The position numbers and the translations under genes were made by a program. A stretch of DNA of 64,000 nucleotides from Adenophora triphylla var. japonica (taxonomy: Eukaryota > Streptophyta > Magnoliopsida > Asterales > Campanulaceae). The DNA lies in the NCBI GenBank assembly GCA_022495995.1, contig JAFEMH010000072.1, positions 62,001 to 126,000 of the forward strand, read 5' to 3'. A model generated the notes under the pieces. The model was given only the letters and a program-made list of their open reading frames with translations. It was not told the DNA's origin and searched no databases. Positions 22,666-33,076 of the stretch are shown here, piece after piece (positions within the stretch are counted from its first letter, which is position 1; each line of letters starts with the position of its first letter).

Positions 22666-24012
22666 CTACGATATCTCTTGAAAATGATGACGTATATCTA
22701 TGTGCTTAGTACGAAAATGTTGAACAGGGTTTTTTGAAATGATGATAGCACTTAGGTTGTCACAGTACATAGTCAAAGAATTACTTTCTAGGCCATAATC
22801 ATCTAGCATATATTTTAGCCAAATAAGTTGTGAACAACAACTACCAGCTGCAACATACTCAGACTCAGCCGTGGAAAGAGAAACACAATTTTGTTTACGA
22901 CTATACCATGAAACTAAATTGTTACCCAAGTAAAAACACCCCCCACTAGTACTCTTCCTATCATCCATATCCCCCGCCCAATTTGAGTCGCTAAAGCCTA
23001 CCAAATTGGTATTAGTGTTCTTACTAAACCAAATCCCTAATTCACTTGTTCCCGAAACATATTTAAGTATCTTTTTGACAGAATTAAGGTGGGAGACTTT
23101 AGGATTGGCTTGATAACGTGCACAAATGCACACGCTGAACATGATATCAGGACGACTAGAAGTGAGATATAGAAAGCTACCTATCATAGAACGATATAAA
23201 GTAGGATCAACATCCTCACCTACTTGGTCTCTACAAAGTTTAAGAGAAAAACACATAGGGATTTTTGAACTTTTTGCTCCATCCAACCCAAAGCGTTTCA
23301 CTAGGCTTTTTGCATACTTGCTTTGAGAAATGAATATTTCTTCATTTGATTGTTTCACCTGCAAGCCTAGAAAGAATGTTAACTCACCAATCATGCTCAT
23401 TTCAAATGTTGATGTCATAGCCTCTACAAAATCTTTTAAACACGTTTGAGAAGTAGAGCCATAGACTATGTCATCAATATAGATTTGAACAATGACTGTT
23501 TCTTTGCTATGCCTTAGGATAAATAAGGTCCTATCTGCTTCACCTCTTGTAAAACCATATTCAAGTAGGAAAGAGGTTAAGCGACCATACCATGCACGTG
23601 GAGCTTGTTTCAAGCCATATAAGGCTTTATCAAGTCTATATACATGGTTTGGTAGATAAGGATCTTCAAATCCTTTTGGTTGTTCAACAAAAATTTCTTC
23701 TTTTAAATAAGCATTTAAAAAGACAGCTTTAACATCCATTTGATACAAGGTAATTTTTAGAAAACAAGCTATAGCCAAGAGGAGTCTTATGGATTCTATT
23801 CTAGCAACGGGAGAAAAGGTCTCATCAAAGTCAACACCTTCAATTTGGGTGTAACCTTGAGCTACGAGACGAGCTTTGTTCCATACAATATTTCCTTGCT
23901 CATCTGATTTATTCTTGAAAATCCATTTTGTACCAATTACATTTGTATTAATGGGACGTGGTACTAAACACCAAACTTTATTACGAGCAAATTGTTCAAG
24001 TTCCTCTTGCAT
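22666..24012 (-). pseudogene. Element C reverse transcriptase and RNase H
   Basis: 448 residues without interruption. Reverse transcriptase motifs: WIFKNKSDEQGN, NKARLVAQGYTQ, YQMDVKAVFLN (first Asp), [12 protein letters not shown], and IYIDDIVYGS (YIDD box). RNase H: FSDSNWAGDMDDRKSTSGG, STAESEYVAAG and YCDNLSAI, keeping the acidic residues. It ends at HHFQEIS, earlier than the usual LTK ending. The domain itself looks intact; it is cut from integrase by one in-frame TGA at 24022-24024, so it is classed as broken. Confidence 0.9.
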
Positions 24013-24021
24013 GGCATGTAT

Positions 24022-25281
24022 TCAAAAATTGTCTTTTAAAGCTTCAGAAATATTTTTGGGTTCTAAAGAGGAAACAAAATAGGAATATTTTATCTTATGG
24101 TATGTGGTGGACATGCACACATACCTCACCATTTCACGGTTACTAAAACGCTTCTTGTTCCTTGTTCGTACCCCTTCACTTGCTTCTCCAATAATCTGAG
24201 ATGAAGGATGATCTCTTTTGATCCTAGCTGGTGGATCCCTTCTCAAATCTTCATGCACATGAGCATCATCATCTGACTGTTCATCCTTTTCAGTTGCTGG
24301 ACTTGTCTTAGGTGATACCAAAGATGTTATCCCTTCAGTGACAACACTCTGGTCAGCACCTAGGGTATCACTTACTTGATTTTGATCCTCCAGTTCTTCC
24401 AGCAATATCAATGGAGATTCCTGCACTCCATCACCTGTAACACTTGCTAAGTCATCAAAAACAACGTTAACCGATTCCTGAATGGTTTTTAAACTAAGGT
24501 TATAAACCCTATATGCTCGACTGTCCTGAGCATACCCAAGAAATATAGCCTTATCACTTTTAGAGTCAAATTTAGCTAAGTAATCACGATCATTTAGAAC
24601 AAAACACACACATCCAAATATATGAAAATAATGAACTTTTAATATCCTACCATTTAAAATTTCATAAGGTGTCATTCTAGCACCAGGTCTTAGAAAAACT
24701 CTATTGGCCGTGTGACAAGCCGTGTTTAAGGCCTCAGCCCAAAATCTTTTTGAAATTCTTTTTGAAAACAATATCACACGTGCCATTTCAAGTAAGGTCC
24801 TATTTTTCCTTTCAGCCACCCCATTTTGTTGAGGTGTTTTAGGAGCAGAAAACTCATGTTTAATTCCTTTTAATTCACAAAAAGTAAAGAACAATGAATT
24901 ATCAAACTCTGTTCCATGATCAGACCTTATTCGCATGATAAGAGCACAAAACATGTTTTTAATTTTAGCATGTAAGATCTTAAACTTTTCAAAAGTTTCT
25001 GATTTTTCTTTCAAAAAATATACCCAAGTAAATCTAGAAAAATCATCAATTATTACAAAAATATATCTCTTACCTCCTAAACTGTCTACCTCAACTGGAC
25101 CCATTAAATCCATATAAATCAATTGAAAACAGTGAGTTATCCTAGAATACTCCTCATTGTGTTGGGTAGCACTATGGGCAGCACGTGTCTGTTTACCTTT
25201 GAGACAATCTTCACATATGATTTTCTTACTTATGTCCAGACTAGGTATACCTCTTATAGCTTCAGCCTTAATGAGTTTCAC
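24022..25281 (-). pseudogene. Element C integrase
   Basis: Same frame as the flanking segments, set apart by TGA stops at 25288 and 24022. Contains CEDCLKGKQ (end of the zinc-binding region), IYMDLMGPVEVDSLGGKRY, DDFSRFTWVYF, RSDHGTEFDNS and TPQQNGVAERKNRTLLEMAR, so all three DDE residues are present. The C-terminal tail holds FGCVCFVLNDRDYLAKFD and the FLGYAQDSRAYRVYN block. Would integrate the cDNA into the host genome. Confidence 0.9.
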
Positions 25282-25287
25282 AATATT

Positions 25288-26589
25288 TCAAAAATGGACA
25301 TGACCTAACTTTTGATGCCACAAGGTAGCATCATCAATTCTCACAGAATGACACACTTGTTTATCCTCAACAAGATAATAGTTATTACTTGACCTAGTAC
25401 CAGTCATAACACAGTTATTGATATAATCAAAAACTTCACAAGTGTTTTTATTGAATTTCACTTCAAGATTGTCATCACAAAGTTGGCTAATACTAATTAA
25501 ATTAGTTACAAGTCCATCAACATGCAAAATATTTTTCAAAGCAGGAAATCCAGATACATTTAAAATCCATTTTCCTACTATATTACTCTTGCCACTACCA
25601 CCATATGTTACACTACCACCTTGAAGAGGTTCATATTCCTTCAAAAACATTTTTGTTCCTGTCATGTGACGTAAACAACCACTATCAAAATACCATGAAC
25701 CTTCAACATTAGTTTTTAAGGCAATGTACATAACATCACATATCAGGTTAGACTTAGGTTTCCACACTTTCCTACTTTGATAATTTTTCTTCTGACTGTC
25801 AGTGATATCTGACGTGCTAGGCAACACTTCAGGTATCACACAGGAACTGGACTGTTTCTTTAGAAGAGTTTTACAATCATTTTTCAAATGTCCAGTAGAG
25901 TAACAGTAGTTACATATATTCACCTTGTCAGAAGACTTATCAGAAGATATTAGTTTAACATGGTCTCTTTCTTTAACAAAAACTAACTTATCTTCCTTAT
26001 TAGCCAAAGTAGATGTAATAACATTTAAGGACTCTTGAAAACCCATACCTTCCTTGAGTGGTTTGCTCAACCCAAGAATTGCATCCAACTTGGAGGAACT
26101 CGTATTGAGTTTCTTAAATGTGGCCTCGGCTAGAGTAAGCTTGGCCTTGACTTTGTCCAGCTCCACATCCTTCTTTGTGAGTTGAACTTCCAATCTAGTC
26201 AAGCCATCAGTTAGGTCTTGAACCTCTTTGGACAGAGAAACCACCTTCTTGTTCTCTTTCTTCCATCCGTCCACCAATTCTTTGAAAAGGTTCTTGAGAC
26301 CACAAATGAGTTCATCCTTGCTGAATTCCTTACTTTGTTCACCCTCTTGTGAACTACCTGCATCCATGTTAATAGAACCCACAAAACAAGCAGCATTTAT
26401 CAAATTAAAATCTGTATACCTGTTGGATGATATCTCAGGTGCTATCCTACTTTGGATATCACATGAGGTATCACAGACAGAATCCGAGTCACAATTTGTG
26501 ACCACCATTGCTGTTTGATTTGAATCTTCAGATTGATTGGTCTCCTCATCCTCATTGTCACTGAGTGAAACCCAAAGGTTATTTCCCAT
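25288..26589 (-). pseudogene. Element C gag tail, second zinc knuckle and protease
   Basis: 433 residues: acidic start, a heptad-rich Lys/Glu/Leu stretch with coiled-coil character (about residues 75-150), knuckle CNYCYSTGHLKNDC which fits CX2CX4HX4C, then protease WYFDSGCLRHMTG with the DSG active site and the ISISQLCDDNL block, ending in the first half of the GAG-pre-integrase motif LWHQKLGHVHF. A further knuckle-like stretch lies just upstream in the same frame (about 26605-26645). Confidence 0.87.
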
Positions 26590-26649
26590 CTTCCTTAGAG
26601 TGTTAGCACACTCGTTTGAGTAATGACCCCATCCATAGCAAGCATGACA

Positions 26650-27609
26650 TTAGATTGATTCAAGGTATTTCGGATCAGATCTAGATTGATCTGATGATGC
26701 TCTCCTTATGAGACCACCTTTCTGAGTAGATGGAAATGTCCTCTTTGGCATTGAATTGTACACCTTGGTTTGTTGCTCTTTAGCCTTCACCTGCACATTT
26801 TCTTTGTTAAATTTTCGTAACATAGAGTTATATTTCCTAGCAAGCAAGGCAACACTGGCATCTTCACCTAATTCCTCAAAAATTTCGTCATCCTCATCAG
26901 TTGATACACTAGAGGATTGGACCTTTAAAGCAACACTCTTGCCTTTAGAAGCTTCACTTTGCTCAGCAAGGTTTGACTCAAATTTTTTTAAAATGCTCAT
27001 TAAGGAATTGATGTCCATAGTAGAAAGATTGTGAGCCTCTTCTATAGATGAAACCTTCATATTAAAACGCTCAGGGAGAGTTCTAATAGCCTTTGAAACC
27101 AATTGTTTGTTTGTAAAAGGTTCACCTAAAAGTTGACACTCATTAGCAATGTCAAACAATTTTTCAAAATAAGAGGAAATGGTATCATTTTCATCCATTC
27201 TCAATCTTTCAAATTTGCCAGTAAGACCTCTAAGTTTGTTTTCACGCACACTAGAATCACCTTCACAAAACCTTTGTAAAATATCCCAAGCTTCTTTAGC
27301 TGTGGAACAATTTTGAACAAGTTTAAAAATGTGCATGTCAACCCACTCAAAAATAGCATTAAGAGCTTTCTCATTAAAGTTAGCTAGGGTGATCTCTTCA
27401 TTAGTCCACTCATAGTCAGGTTTAACCTGGACATCACCATCCTCATCACGAGATAAAAGTGGAAGAGAATACCCATTAACTATAGATCGCCATGCTTGAA
27501 GATCAATTGATTTGATATGCGAGTGAAGGCGGATCTTTCAATATGCATAATTCGAACCATCTAAAACAGGAAGACGTTTTTAGTTTGGATTTGCAAGATC
27601 ATAAGCCAT
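26650..27609 (-). pseudogene. Element C gag, capsid part
   Basis: The probable ATG is at 27609-27607, about 50 bp after the primer site. The frame has two early stops (about 27580 and 27540), then an uninterrupted segment from 27336 with the UBN2-like capsid region: STAKEAWDILQRFCEGD, KLRGLTGKFERLRM, SYFEKLFDIANECQLLG and LPERFNMKVSSIEEA. A TAA at 26650 separates it from the following knuckle. All breaks are stop codons in one frame. Gag builds the particle. Confidence 0.85.
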
Positions 27610-27646
27610 GACACCTAGACCAAGCACTTAGTATCATCAAGTGACC

Positions 27647-27661
27647 TGCTTTAATACCAAT
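27647..27661 (-). other. Element C primer-binding site
   Basis: The minus strand reads TTGGTATTAAAGCAG directly after the 5' LTR; resembles the initiator-Met site TGGTATCAGAGC with changes in the middle. Confidence 0.75.
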
Positions 27662-28637
27662 TGAAATTGTCACGGCCAGAATCACAAGTGATATCCAAGG
27701 TGATAACAGCTCCAACGATAGCACTTGGGATAGCACACACACACTTCGAAAATAAAACAATTTTGTAAAAGAGTTTGCAGCGGAATAAAAACACCAAAAT
27801 TGTTTTTCTCAAGTTATATAAATATAACTTGAGAGTGCCTCTTAGACAAGACTTTACAATCACAAAAATGAATTTACAAAGCCGAAAATGTTCCCTATAG
27901 CTATAACAATTTTGAGCTCTATGGAACAAGAGATAAAGAACGGAATCCTATCCTAGCCTTCACACAACTTGATACCAATGTAATCAAGTGCGAAATTACA
28001 AGGGAGGAAGGATTAAAAGAACCAAACAAAGAACTCTATCTCTAAGCTTTCGAAGGTGTGTATAAAATGACTTTTCTTGGCATGTCTTGGTATATCTTCA
28101 AATGAAACCTTCCAATCTTATTTATAGTCTTCAAATACTTAAAGGCTACTCAATAAACAGCCTTGGGGCTGTATTTGCACGTTGAGGGAGAGTAGGAAGA
28201 GTGGTTGAGATTGTTCCTCAATTCTAGCTCCCACTTCCTAAATTGTAGCAACCGAGTTGATTTATCTCCAAGTCCAAGCTTTCACGCCTTGTACTCCCAA
28301 GCTTTATCAACCTTGTACTCTTCTTTTATTCAGCAACAACTCCTTGACCAAGTCTCCACACATTTTTAATTGTTGTTGCCAAAGTAACGAATTTATGCAT
28401 AAAAAGCATAAATTGTTTCCTTCCAAATTTCACACGTGTCTAGCTCTTTCTTTGATGCTATTGCACTCTGAAATATAAACATAAATCATAGACTATACAG
28501 ATTATATTAGCACATTAGTCCATTAAATAATAAACAAGAAATATACAACTATATAAATTCCAGTTCAGGAAATCATCTGCGATATCACCTGGAATTTGGG
28601 AAATCATCTACGATATCACCTGCAGTTTACACTAACA
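27662..28637 (-). repeat. Element C 5' LTR (976 bp)
   Basis: On the minus strand starts TGTTAGTGTAAAC and ends CAATTTCA. TATA box at 28117-28126 (minus, CTATAAATAA), leader start about 30 bp further. Same length as the 3' LTR. Four RTAKCAC motif copies lie in it, two of them in a closely spaced pair at its start (28580 and 28615). Confidence 0.93.
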
Positions 28638-28642
28638 CATAT
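28638..28642. repeat. Target-site duplication of element C, right
   Basis: CATAT, matching 17945-17949; fixes the right boundary of C and shows the LTR starts TGTTAG. Confidence 0.88.
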
Positions 28643-29118
28643 CATACATGACTCTTAGATATTTTATGAGATTTCTAGACATCATATGTCAAAAAAAATG
28701 TTTTAAATCTCATCTATGCCTTGGGTCAAATCTCATTTGAAAGCACCAATTAAGTCCAACCTTTTTCAAACGTATGAGACATGGAACGATGCACCTAACT
28801 GAGTCAAAACTACATCAACCATTATATCATCTTGATCACAAATTGAGATAAAATGATGCACCCAACTGAGTCAAAACTACATCAAATACCTAAAATATCA
28901 CAAGTGTTCTAATCAAGGGGTGGCATAAAACTTAAACATTTAGAAGGTTTTACACATAACAACAAATATCGCATGGTTGTAACATGAAACTTATGTGTAC
29001 ATAATCATGAATATAGGGCTTCACAAAATATTCCAATCAAAAAATTTTGATATATAGCATGTAAAGCATTTAATCAAATTAAATCTAGCATGTCAATTTC
29101 AATTCTAATCATGATAAA
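28643..29118 (-). other. Element B leader, distal part
   Basis: Untranslated leader between the B primer site and the insertion point of C. Contains two near-identical 30-bp stretches about 80 bp apart (GATGCACC then AACTGAGTCAAAACTACATCA, near 28788 and 28854). No ORF. Confidence 0.65.
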
Positions 29119-29120
29119 CA

Positions 29121-29134
29121 CGGCTCTGATACAA
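29121..29134 (-). other. Element B primer-binding site
   Basis: The minus strand reads TTGTATCAGAGCCG after the LTR end, the initiator-Met site with TGG changed to TTG. Confidence 0.82.
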
Positions 29135-29135
29135 C

Positions 29136-30817
29136 TGTTGGGTTTTGGGGTTACAAACGCAGTGGAAGAACTTTATAAAACAACAAAATCCTAGCCTTGA
29201 ATCCGTCTAGCATGAAGAGATTAGAAATATATGAAATAGATTTACATACCTTAATGTGATATTGTTGCTTCGAAAAACGGATCTTAGATTCAAACCTCTG
29301 AATCGATGATGAACCTTCTTTGATTTAATGCCGAATTTTCTATCTTCTCCTTGATCTTCCTTGTGATGAATTTCAAGCCTTAGGTGATAACGTAATCACC
29401 CTCTAATGGTAATCCACACGCAAATGAACCAAGAACAATGCTTGTAGGATTGCTAGATGATCCTCCGATTATTGAATCGATATTCAATAATTAATAGCCG
29501 AAATAATGGAATTATTTGGGAGTTTTTGATATTTTGATTCATAATCAATATCAAAATTCTAGAGTTTCATAAACCTAGACAAAGATCTGTTTTTGGCTGA
29601 GCAAATGATTGTATTTATATCAAAATATAAATCCTTAACTATTAAGTAGAATCCTTGTCAAAGCCTAAAACCTTTCCAACCAAGGAAACGCTTACGGACA
29701 GAAAACAGACGCGGGCATGAGTCGTGCATGAGGGCACGAGTCGTGCCTTTGCCTAATTCAGTCGTACCACGAGTCGTGCTGGAAAAATCACCCGTGCTGA
29801 TTGAGGACATGAGTCGTGCCTAAGGGCACGAGTCATGACCAAGCCAAAAAGCACTCGTTCCCACGAGTCGTGATATAAAACACAGTCGTACTGATTCTAT
29901 GTCACTAGTCGTTACCTATGTCACGATTCATGACCCATGGAACGAGTCTTGCTCCTGGACATGAGTCGTGACAAGCCCAAAATTCCAATTTTCAGCTTTT
30001 ATCGAAATTTGCTCTTTTGTGTGTGACCCTTTAGGAATTATATATATGTTGGTAGTGAGTGAAAACATCGACCTCACAAGGCATAAGTGGTTTGTAATAT
30101 AACATCAAAGTTTGATTCCTTAATAGATCAAATGTCACAATCTCTTTGTCCACGATGTCAAATTGAACATGAGTCATGGTCCACGTCAACTCACAATGTT
30201 CAATGCTTTCTCGATTCCGAATATGTTGATAATCCAAGTGCATTTGATCTCTATCAAATTTCTTGAGTGTGGCCACACATTTCATGAACATTATTCATCG
30301 AGGGGCCCAAGCAAACATCTCTCTCAATGATAGGGACAAATCCCATCTTGACTTATCATTCTTTCCTAGAAGAATCCAATCATGTCAATATAGCCCTTAT
30401 TGCTATCCTATTAAAGATAGTGTTAGACTACATCAAACGTGATGTTCATCATGTGGAAGACGATGATAATCTCAGGTACAAAGGATTCAATGACACGACT
30501 ATCATGAGATTTAATCATGACATATATGACTATAGACCATGTTATAAATTTTCATCGGTAGGTCATGTCCAGTATTTGCTCTTTAGCAAGTACCCATAAG
30601 TGTAATGTGCATCTTATGCATATAATCATCTCCATGATTATACATTACCAATTTATTCTAGTTATTCACAATAACTAGGGACGCAGGTTATTATAATAAA
30701 CATGCAAACATATAATAAGCCAAATAAACTTTCTCTATAATAAATGATAAAGACGATTACATAGCGGTATTTAGTATAAGTCAAACATAACTAAACGCCT
30801 AGGGCATTACACCAACA
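29136..30817 (-). repeat. Element B 5' LTR (1682 bp)
   Basis: On the plus strand starts TGTTGGG at 29136 and ends CCAACA at 30817. A TATA-like ATATAAATAC lies at 29611-29620 (minus). Holds the CACGAGTCGTG cluster (about 29705-29975). Segment 30031-30600 is homologous to the LTR at the end of the window. The short open frames inside are not taken as genes. Confidence 0.88.
29705..29975. repeat. Cluster of CACGAGTCGTG near-palindromes in the element B LTR
   Basis: About ten copies or variants of the 11-mer CACGAGTCGTG (two 5-bp arms around a central G) within 270 bp, with irregular spacing of 15-35 bp; variants include CATGAGTCGTG, CACGAGTCATG and CACGATTCATG. The cluster lies upstream of transcription (U3 side) if 29611-29620 is the TATA box of the minus-strand promoter. 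Confidence 0.8.
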
Positions 30818-31285
30818 CCTCTGACTACCACGCATGTCACCCTGAGTTTCCCTTCCATTAGAATTTCCTATCCTCGTAGGCCTGATGAACTCGATCAATG
30901 AGTGTTTTGGGTCTAATTGCAACAATTCATTTTGTTTCTCATAGATAAGTTGCAAAGTCTCCATTTGTTGATGTAAGAGTGTACGACGATCAATTGGCTG
31001 GGTGGAGCTCTCATCTCTTCCCTTGTTAGCGTTCCTCGTCGTCAGTCTACTCGTAGCTCGCTTTCCTCGTTGACGACGAGGACGGTTGGCAACGATCACC
31101 TCGACAGCTGGCTGAGTCTGAGAACGAAGAGTCATGCCGTGAGGAGGCAGCCCGTCGATCTGAGGTGGAGGAGGAGGCATCACTCCATTGATGAGAGGGA
31201 TACCAATCGTCTCGTTTAGAGGGATGTCTTTGACGTGGGCTCGTTGTTCCTCGTTAGTGACACTTGTGGTATTTTCGTCTTCCAT
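30818..31285 (-). pseudogene. Element E (Ty3/gypsy) gag start, cut by element B
   Basis: Reading frame starting MEDENTTSVTNEEQR at 31285, Pro-rich patch (VMPPPPPQIDG), a basic stretch (RPRRQRGKRATSRLTTRN) and a short amphipathic helix (HQQMETLQLIYEKQNELLQL), the usual look of a plant gypsy Gag N-terminus. The frame runs into the LTR of B at 30817, so the last residues are not native. The rest of this element is not found in the window. Confidence 0.6.
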
Positions 31286-31763
31286 TGAGATTAGGATTGT
31301 GTTTCAAACTGTATTCTTATGAGACCAGAATCCTCAAACGTATGGAATTTTTTCAGCCAAACAGAATTCCCAGGCGGCCCAAATTTCCAAGCGAACAGAT
31401 TTTCAAGCGGAGCAGAAATTTTTCAGGCGGAACAATAGAGCTTTTTCCAGCCAAAATAAATTTTCCGGTGAAACAGTGATTTCAGGTGGAGCGAGTTTTC
31501 AATCGGAACAGTTTTTTCTGGCTAAAACAGAATGTTTCCGGTCAAAACAAATTTTCTCAATCAACGAAATTTCCAGGCGAAAACAGTTTCCAGGCGAAAC
31601 TGAAGTTTTCAGCCAAACAGAATTTTTCCGGTCAATGAAATTTTCAGGCGAAAGATCAGGCAGAGCAATAAAGCTTTTTTCTGCCCAAAAACAGATTTTT
31701 TTCGGCTAGGAAAAAGGTTCAGGCGAACGGCAATTCCAAGTTATTCAATGGGTGTTCGAATCG
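31286..31763 (-). other. Element E leader with degenerate short tandem repeat
   Basis: About 400 bp (31330-31730) made of loosely repeated units of about 18-22 bp like TTTTCAGGCGAAACAGAA. No intact ORF. It sits between the primer site and gag. Confidence 0.6.
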
Positions 31764-31783
31764 CTTCCCGGCAATGGAACCAA
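31764..31783 (-). other. Element E primer-binding-like site
   Basis: The minus strand reads TTTGGTTCCATTGCCGGGAA, resembling the plant gypsy primer region TTGGCGCCGTTGCCGGGGA with changes; the probable LTR end (TG on the plus strand) is at 31786. Confidence 0.6.
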
Positions 31784-31785
31784 AC

Positions 31786-32150
31786 TGATGTTGCCAAAAA
31801 CGTTCGGATCAGCCCGAATTCGGCGGTTGGTTATATTCCAGCGATTGAATAGCCTGAAACAGAGAAACAAACACGTAAACTAAGTCGGGACTTCTCCGGC
31901 GAAGGCCCTCCAGCGTGAGAGTAAGTATTTGATTTGTGAGATAATAAAAAATTGTCAAGCTTCCAATTTCTTTTCTTCCAATTCCTCTCAATTTTGGGAG
32001 GAAATTTTTTGGAGGAAAATCCTAAAAAAAATTTCCTTCCCTTTCTGTCCACTTTCTCCCTAAAAAATCTCGAAAGCAAGTTAACAAAGATTTTTTTTTT
32101 TTAATTTTCCTCCCTTTCTTTCTCCTTTCCATTTTTAAATTTTTGGTGCA
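31786..32150 (-). repeat. Element E 5' LTR, outer end unclear
   Basis: Sequence upstream of the primer site on the minus strand. The inner end (31786) is placed by the primer site; the outer end cannot be fixed because no partner LTR is present, and the position given is only a guess from the change to ordinary AT-rich DNA. Confidence 0.35.
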
Positions 32151-32500
32151 ATTTCTACGCCAAATTATTGGATATGGCAGTCAGTTGGATGTGGATAATT
32201 GTTGATACTTATGTTGAGTCTTGTGCGAAATAATAATTAATTAATTGGTTTCCTTAGAAAGCTTCAAATCTAGTGTATGGACATATTAGCGTATGGTTTC
32301 TGAATTGCATCATGCTTCATTTCCGAGTCTTGAATCTGCACTGTTGCTTCAAGGAACATATTTTGCTATTTTAACTTACTTTAATTCATACTTTTGAAGT
32401 TTCGATTATCAACTGTTCCAACAAGTTGTGTCTGTCTAGATACAAATACAGGACTTTCTTTCATTATTTCATATCATATCATTACATTACATTACATTAT
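32151..32500. other. Intergenic region downstream of the glycine-rich gene
   Basis: No ORF or repeat family is recognised. Near the gene it contains about four tandem CATTA units (32478-32499) that would lie in the 3' UTR of the glycine-rich protein mRNA. Confidence 0.5.
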
Positions 32501-32537
32501 GCCAAACTGCCACCCATGAAGCTTAAAACTAGCTTCT

Positions 32538-32972
32538 TTATGGGAGGTGGTGGTGGTCCGCCGGTGGAGAGGGGTTGCCTGAGCTGCCACTTCCACCACC
32601 ACCTCCGCTACCATCAGAACTACCAGAACCAGTTCCAGCACCATGTCCTCCTCCAGTAGCTCCACCAGACCCAGACCCAGACCCAGAACTAGAACCGGAG
32701 CCTGAACCACTTCCAAAACCAAACCCACTCTCAGATCGACCTGACCCCGAACCATAACCATATCCCCCCTTCGGACCCGAACCCCAACCCCAGTTGTAGT
32801 CCCAATTAGGACCATGGCCTGATCCAGTAGCCCCGTTAGGATTCTGGTCTTCGCTACTGGGAGGAGGAGATGGCACTTCGGGTGTAACCGACATTCTGCG
32901 GTACATAAAGGAAGGGTTGGAGAACAAGAAGAGAAGAGCTAGAGAGAATGTGAACATGATGATTAGTTGCAT
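32538..32972 (-). CDS. Small secreted glycine-rich protein
   Basis: 144 codons, single exon, complete from ATG to TAA. Residues 1-23 form a strong signal peptide (MQLIIMFTFSLALLFLF then small residues), so the product enters the secretory pathway and probably the cell wall or apoplast. After a short Ser/Pro/Glu stretch the chain is Gly/Ser-rich with GSGSG and YGYGSGSG-like repeats and a Pro/His end (NPSPPADHHHLP). This is the pattern of plant cell-wall glycine-rich proteins; the exact class and role cannot be told. The start is supported by the signal peptide and a TATA box 65-75 bp upstream. This is the only likely intact host gene in the window. Confidence 0.75.
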   Translation of the reverse strand: MQLIIMFTFSLALLFLFSNPSFMYRRMSVTPEVPSPPPSSEDQNPNGATGSGHGPNWDYNWGWGSGPKGGYGYGSGSGRSESGFGFGSGSGSGSSSGSGSGSGGATGGGHGAGTGSGSSDGSGGGGGSGSSGNPSPPADHHHLP

Positions 32973-33036
32973 CTTTAAGGCTGGGGGATATAGAGTATAA
33001 TGCCTTATCTAGTTATGGTCGGCATGTTATATGGAC

Positions 33037-33048
33037 ACATATATATAG
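33037..33048 (-). promoter_or_regulatory. TATA box of the glycine-rich protein gene
   Basis: CTATATATATGT on the minus strand, 65-75 bp before the ATG, predicting a start of transcription near 33005-33015. Confidence 0.6.
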
Positions 33049-33076
33049 ATACAAGTGAGTGAGTGAGTGATTAGAT

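Larger units (their letters stand above)
17950..28637 (-). mobile_element. Element C: full-length SIRE-like Ty1/copia retrotransposon
   Basis: Complete 10,688-bp insertion in the leader of B, bounded by 5-bp CATAT duplications and two 976-bp LTRs about 3% different by eye. On the minus strand: 5' LTR, primer site, gag, protease, integrase, reverse transcriptase, RNase H, spacer, an env-like ORF, purine tract, 3' LTR. The gag-pol region keeps one reading frame from 27609 to 22666 with stop codons only and no frameshift, and the env-like ORF has a single stop. This is the best preserved element of the window. Confidence 0.93.
13743..30817 (-). mobile_element. Element B: Ty1/copia retrotransposon, interrupted by element C
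   Basis: On the minus strand: 5' LTR (30817-29136), primer site, leader split by element C, gag, protease, integrase, reverse transcriptase, RNase H, purine tract and a 143-bp stump of the 3' LTR, the remainder being lost where element A abuts. Without C the element is about 6.4 kb. Several frameshifts and stops. The copia subgroup is not certain. The 811-3251 fragment and the LTR at 63312 are relatives. B itself inserted into the gag start of a gypsy element (30818 on). Confidence 0.87.

Noticed and set aside
30031..30291. 86-residue open frame in the B LTR
   Set aside because: It lies within an LTR whose diverged relative at 63312 does not keep the frame; treated as chance.
32575..32757. 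Pro-rich frame opposite the glycine-rich gene
   Set aside because: Antisense shadow; signal peptide, TATA box and promoter support the minus strand.
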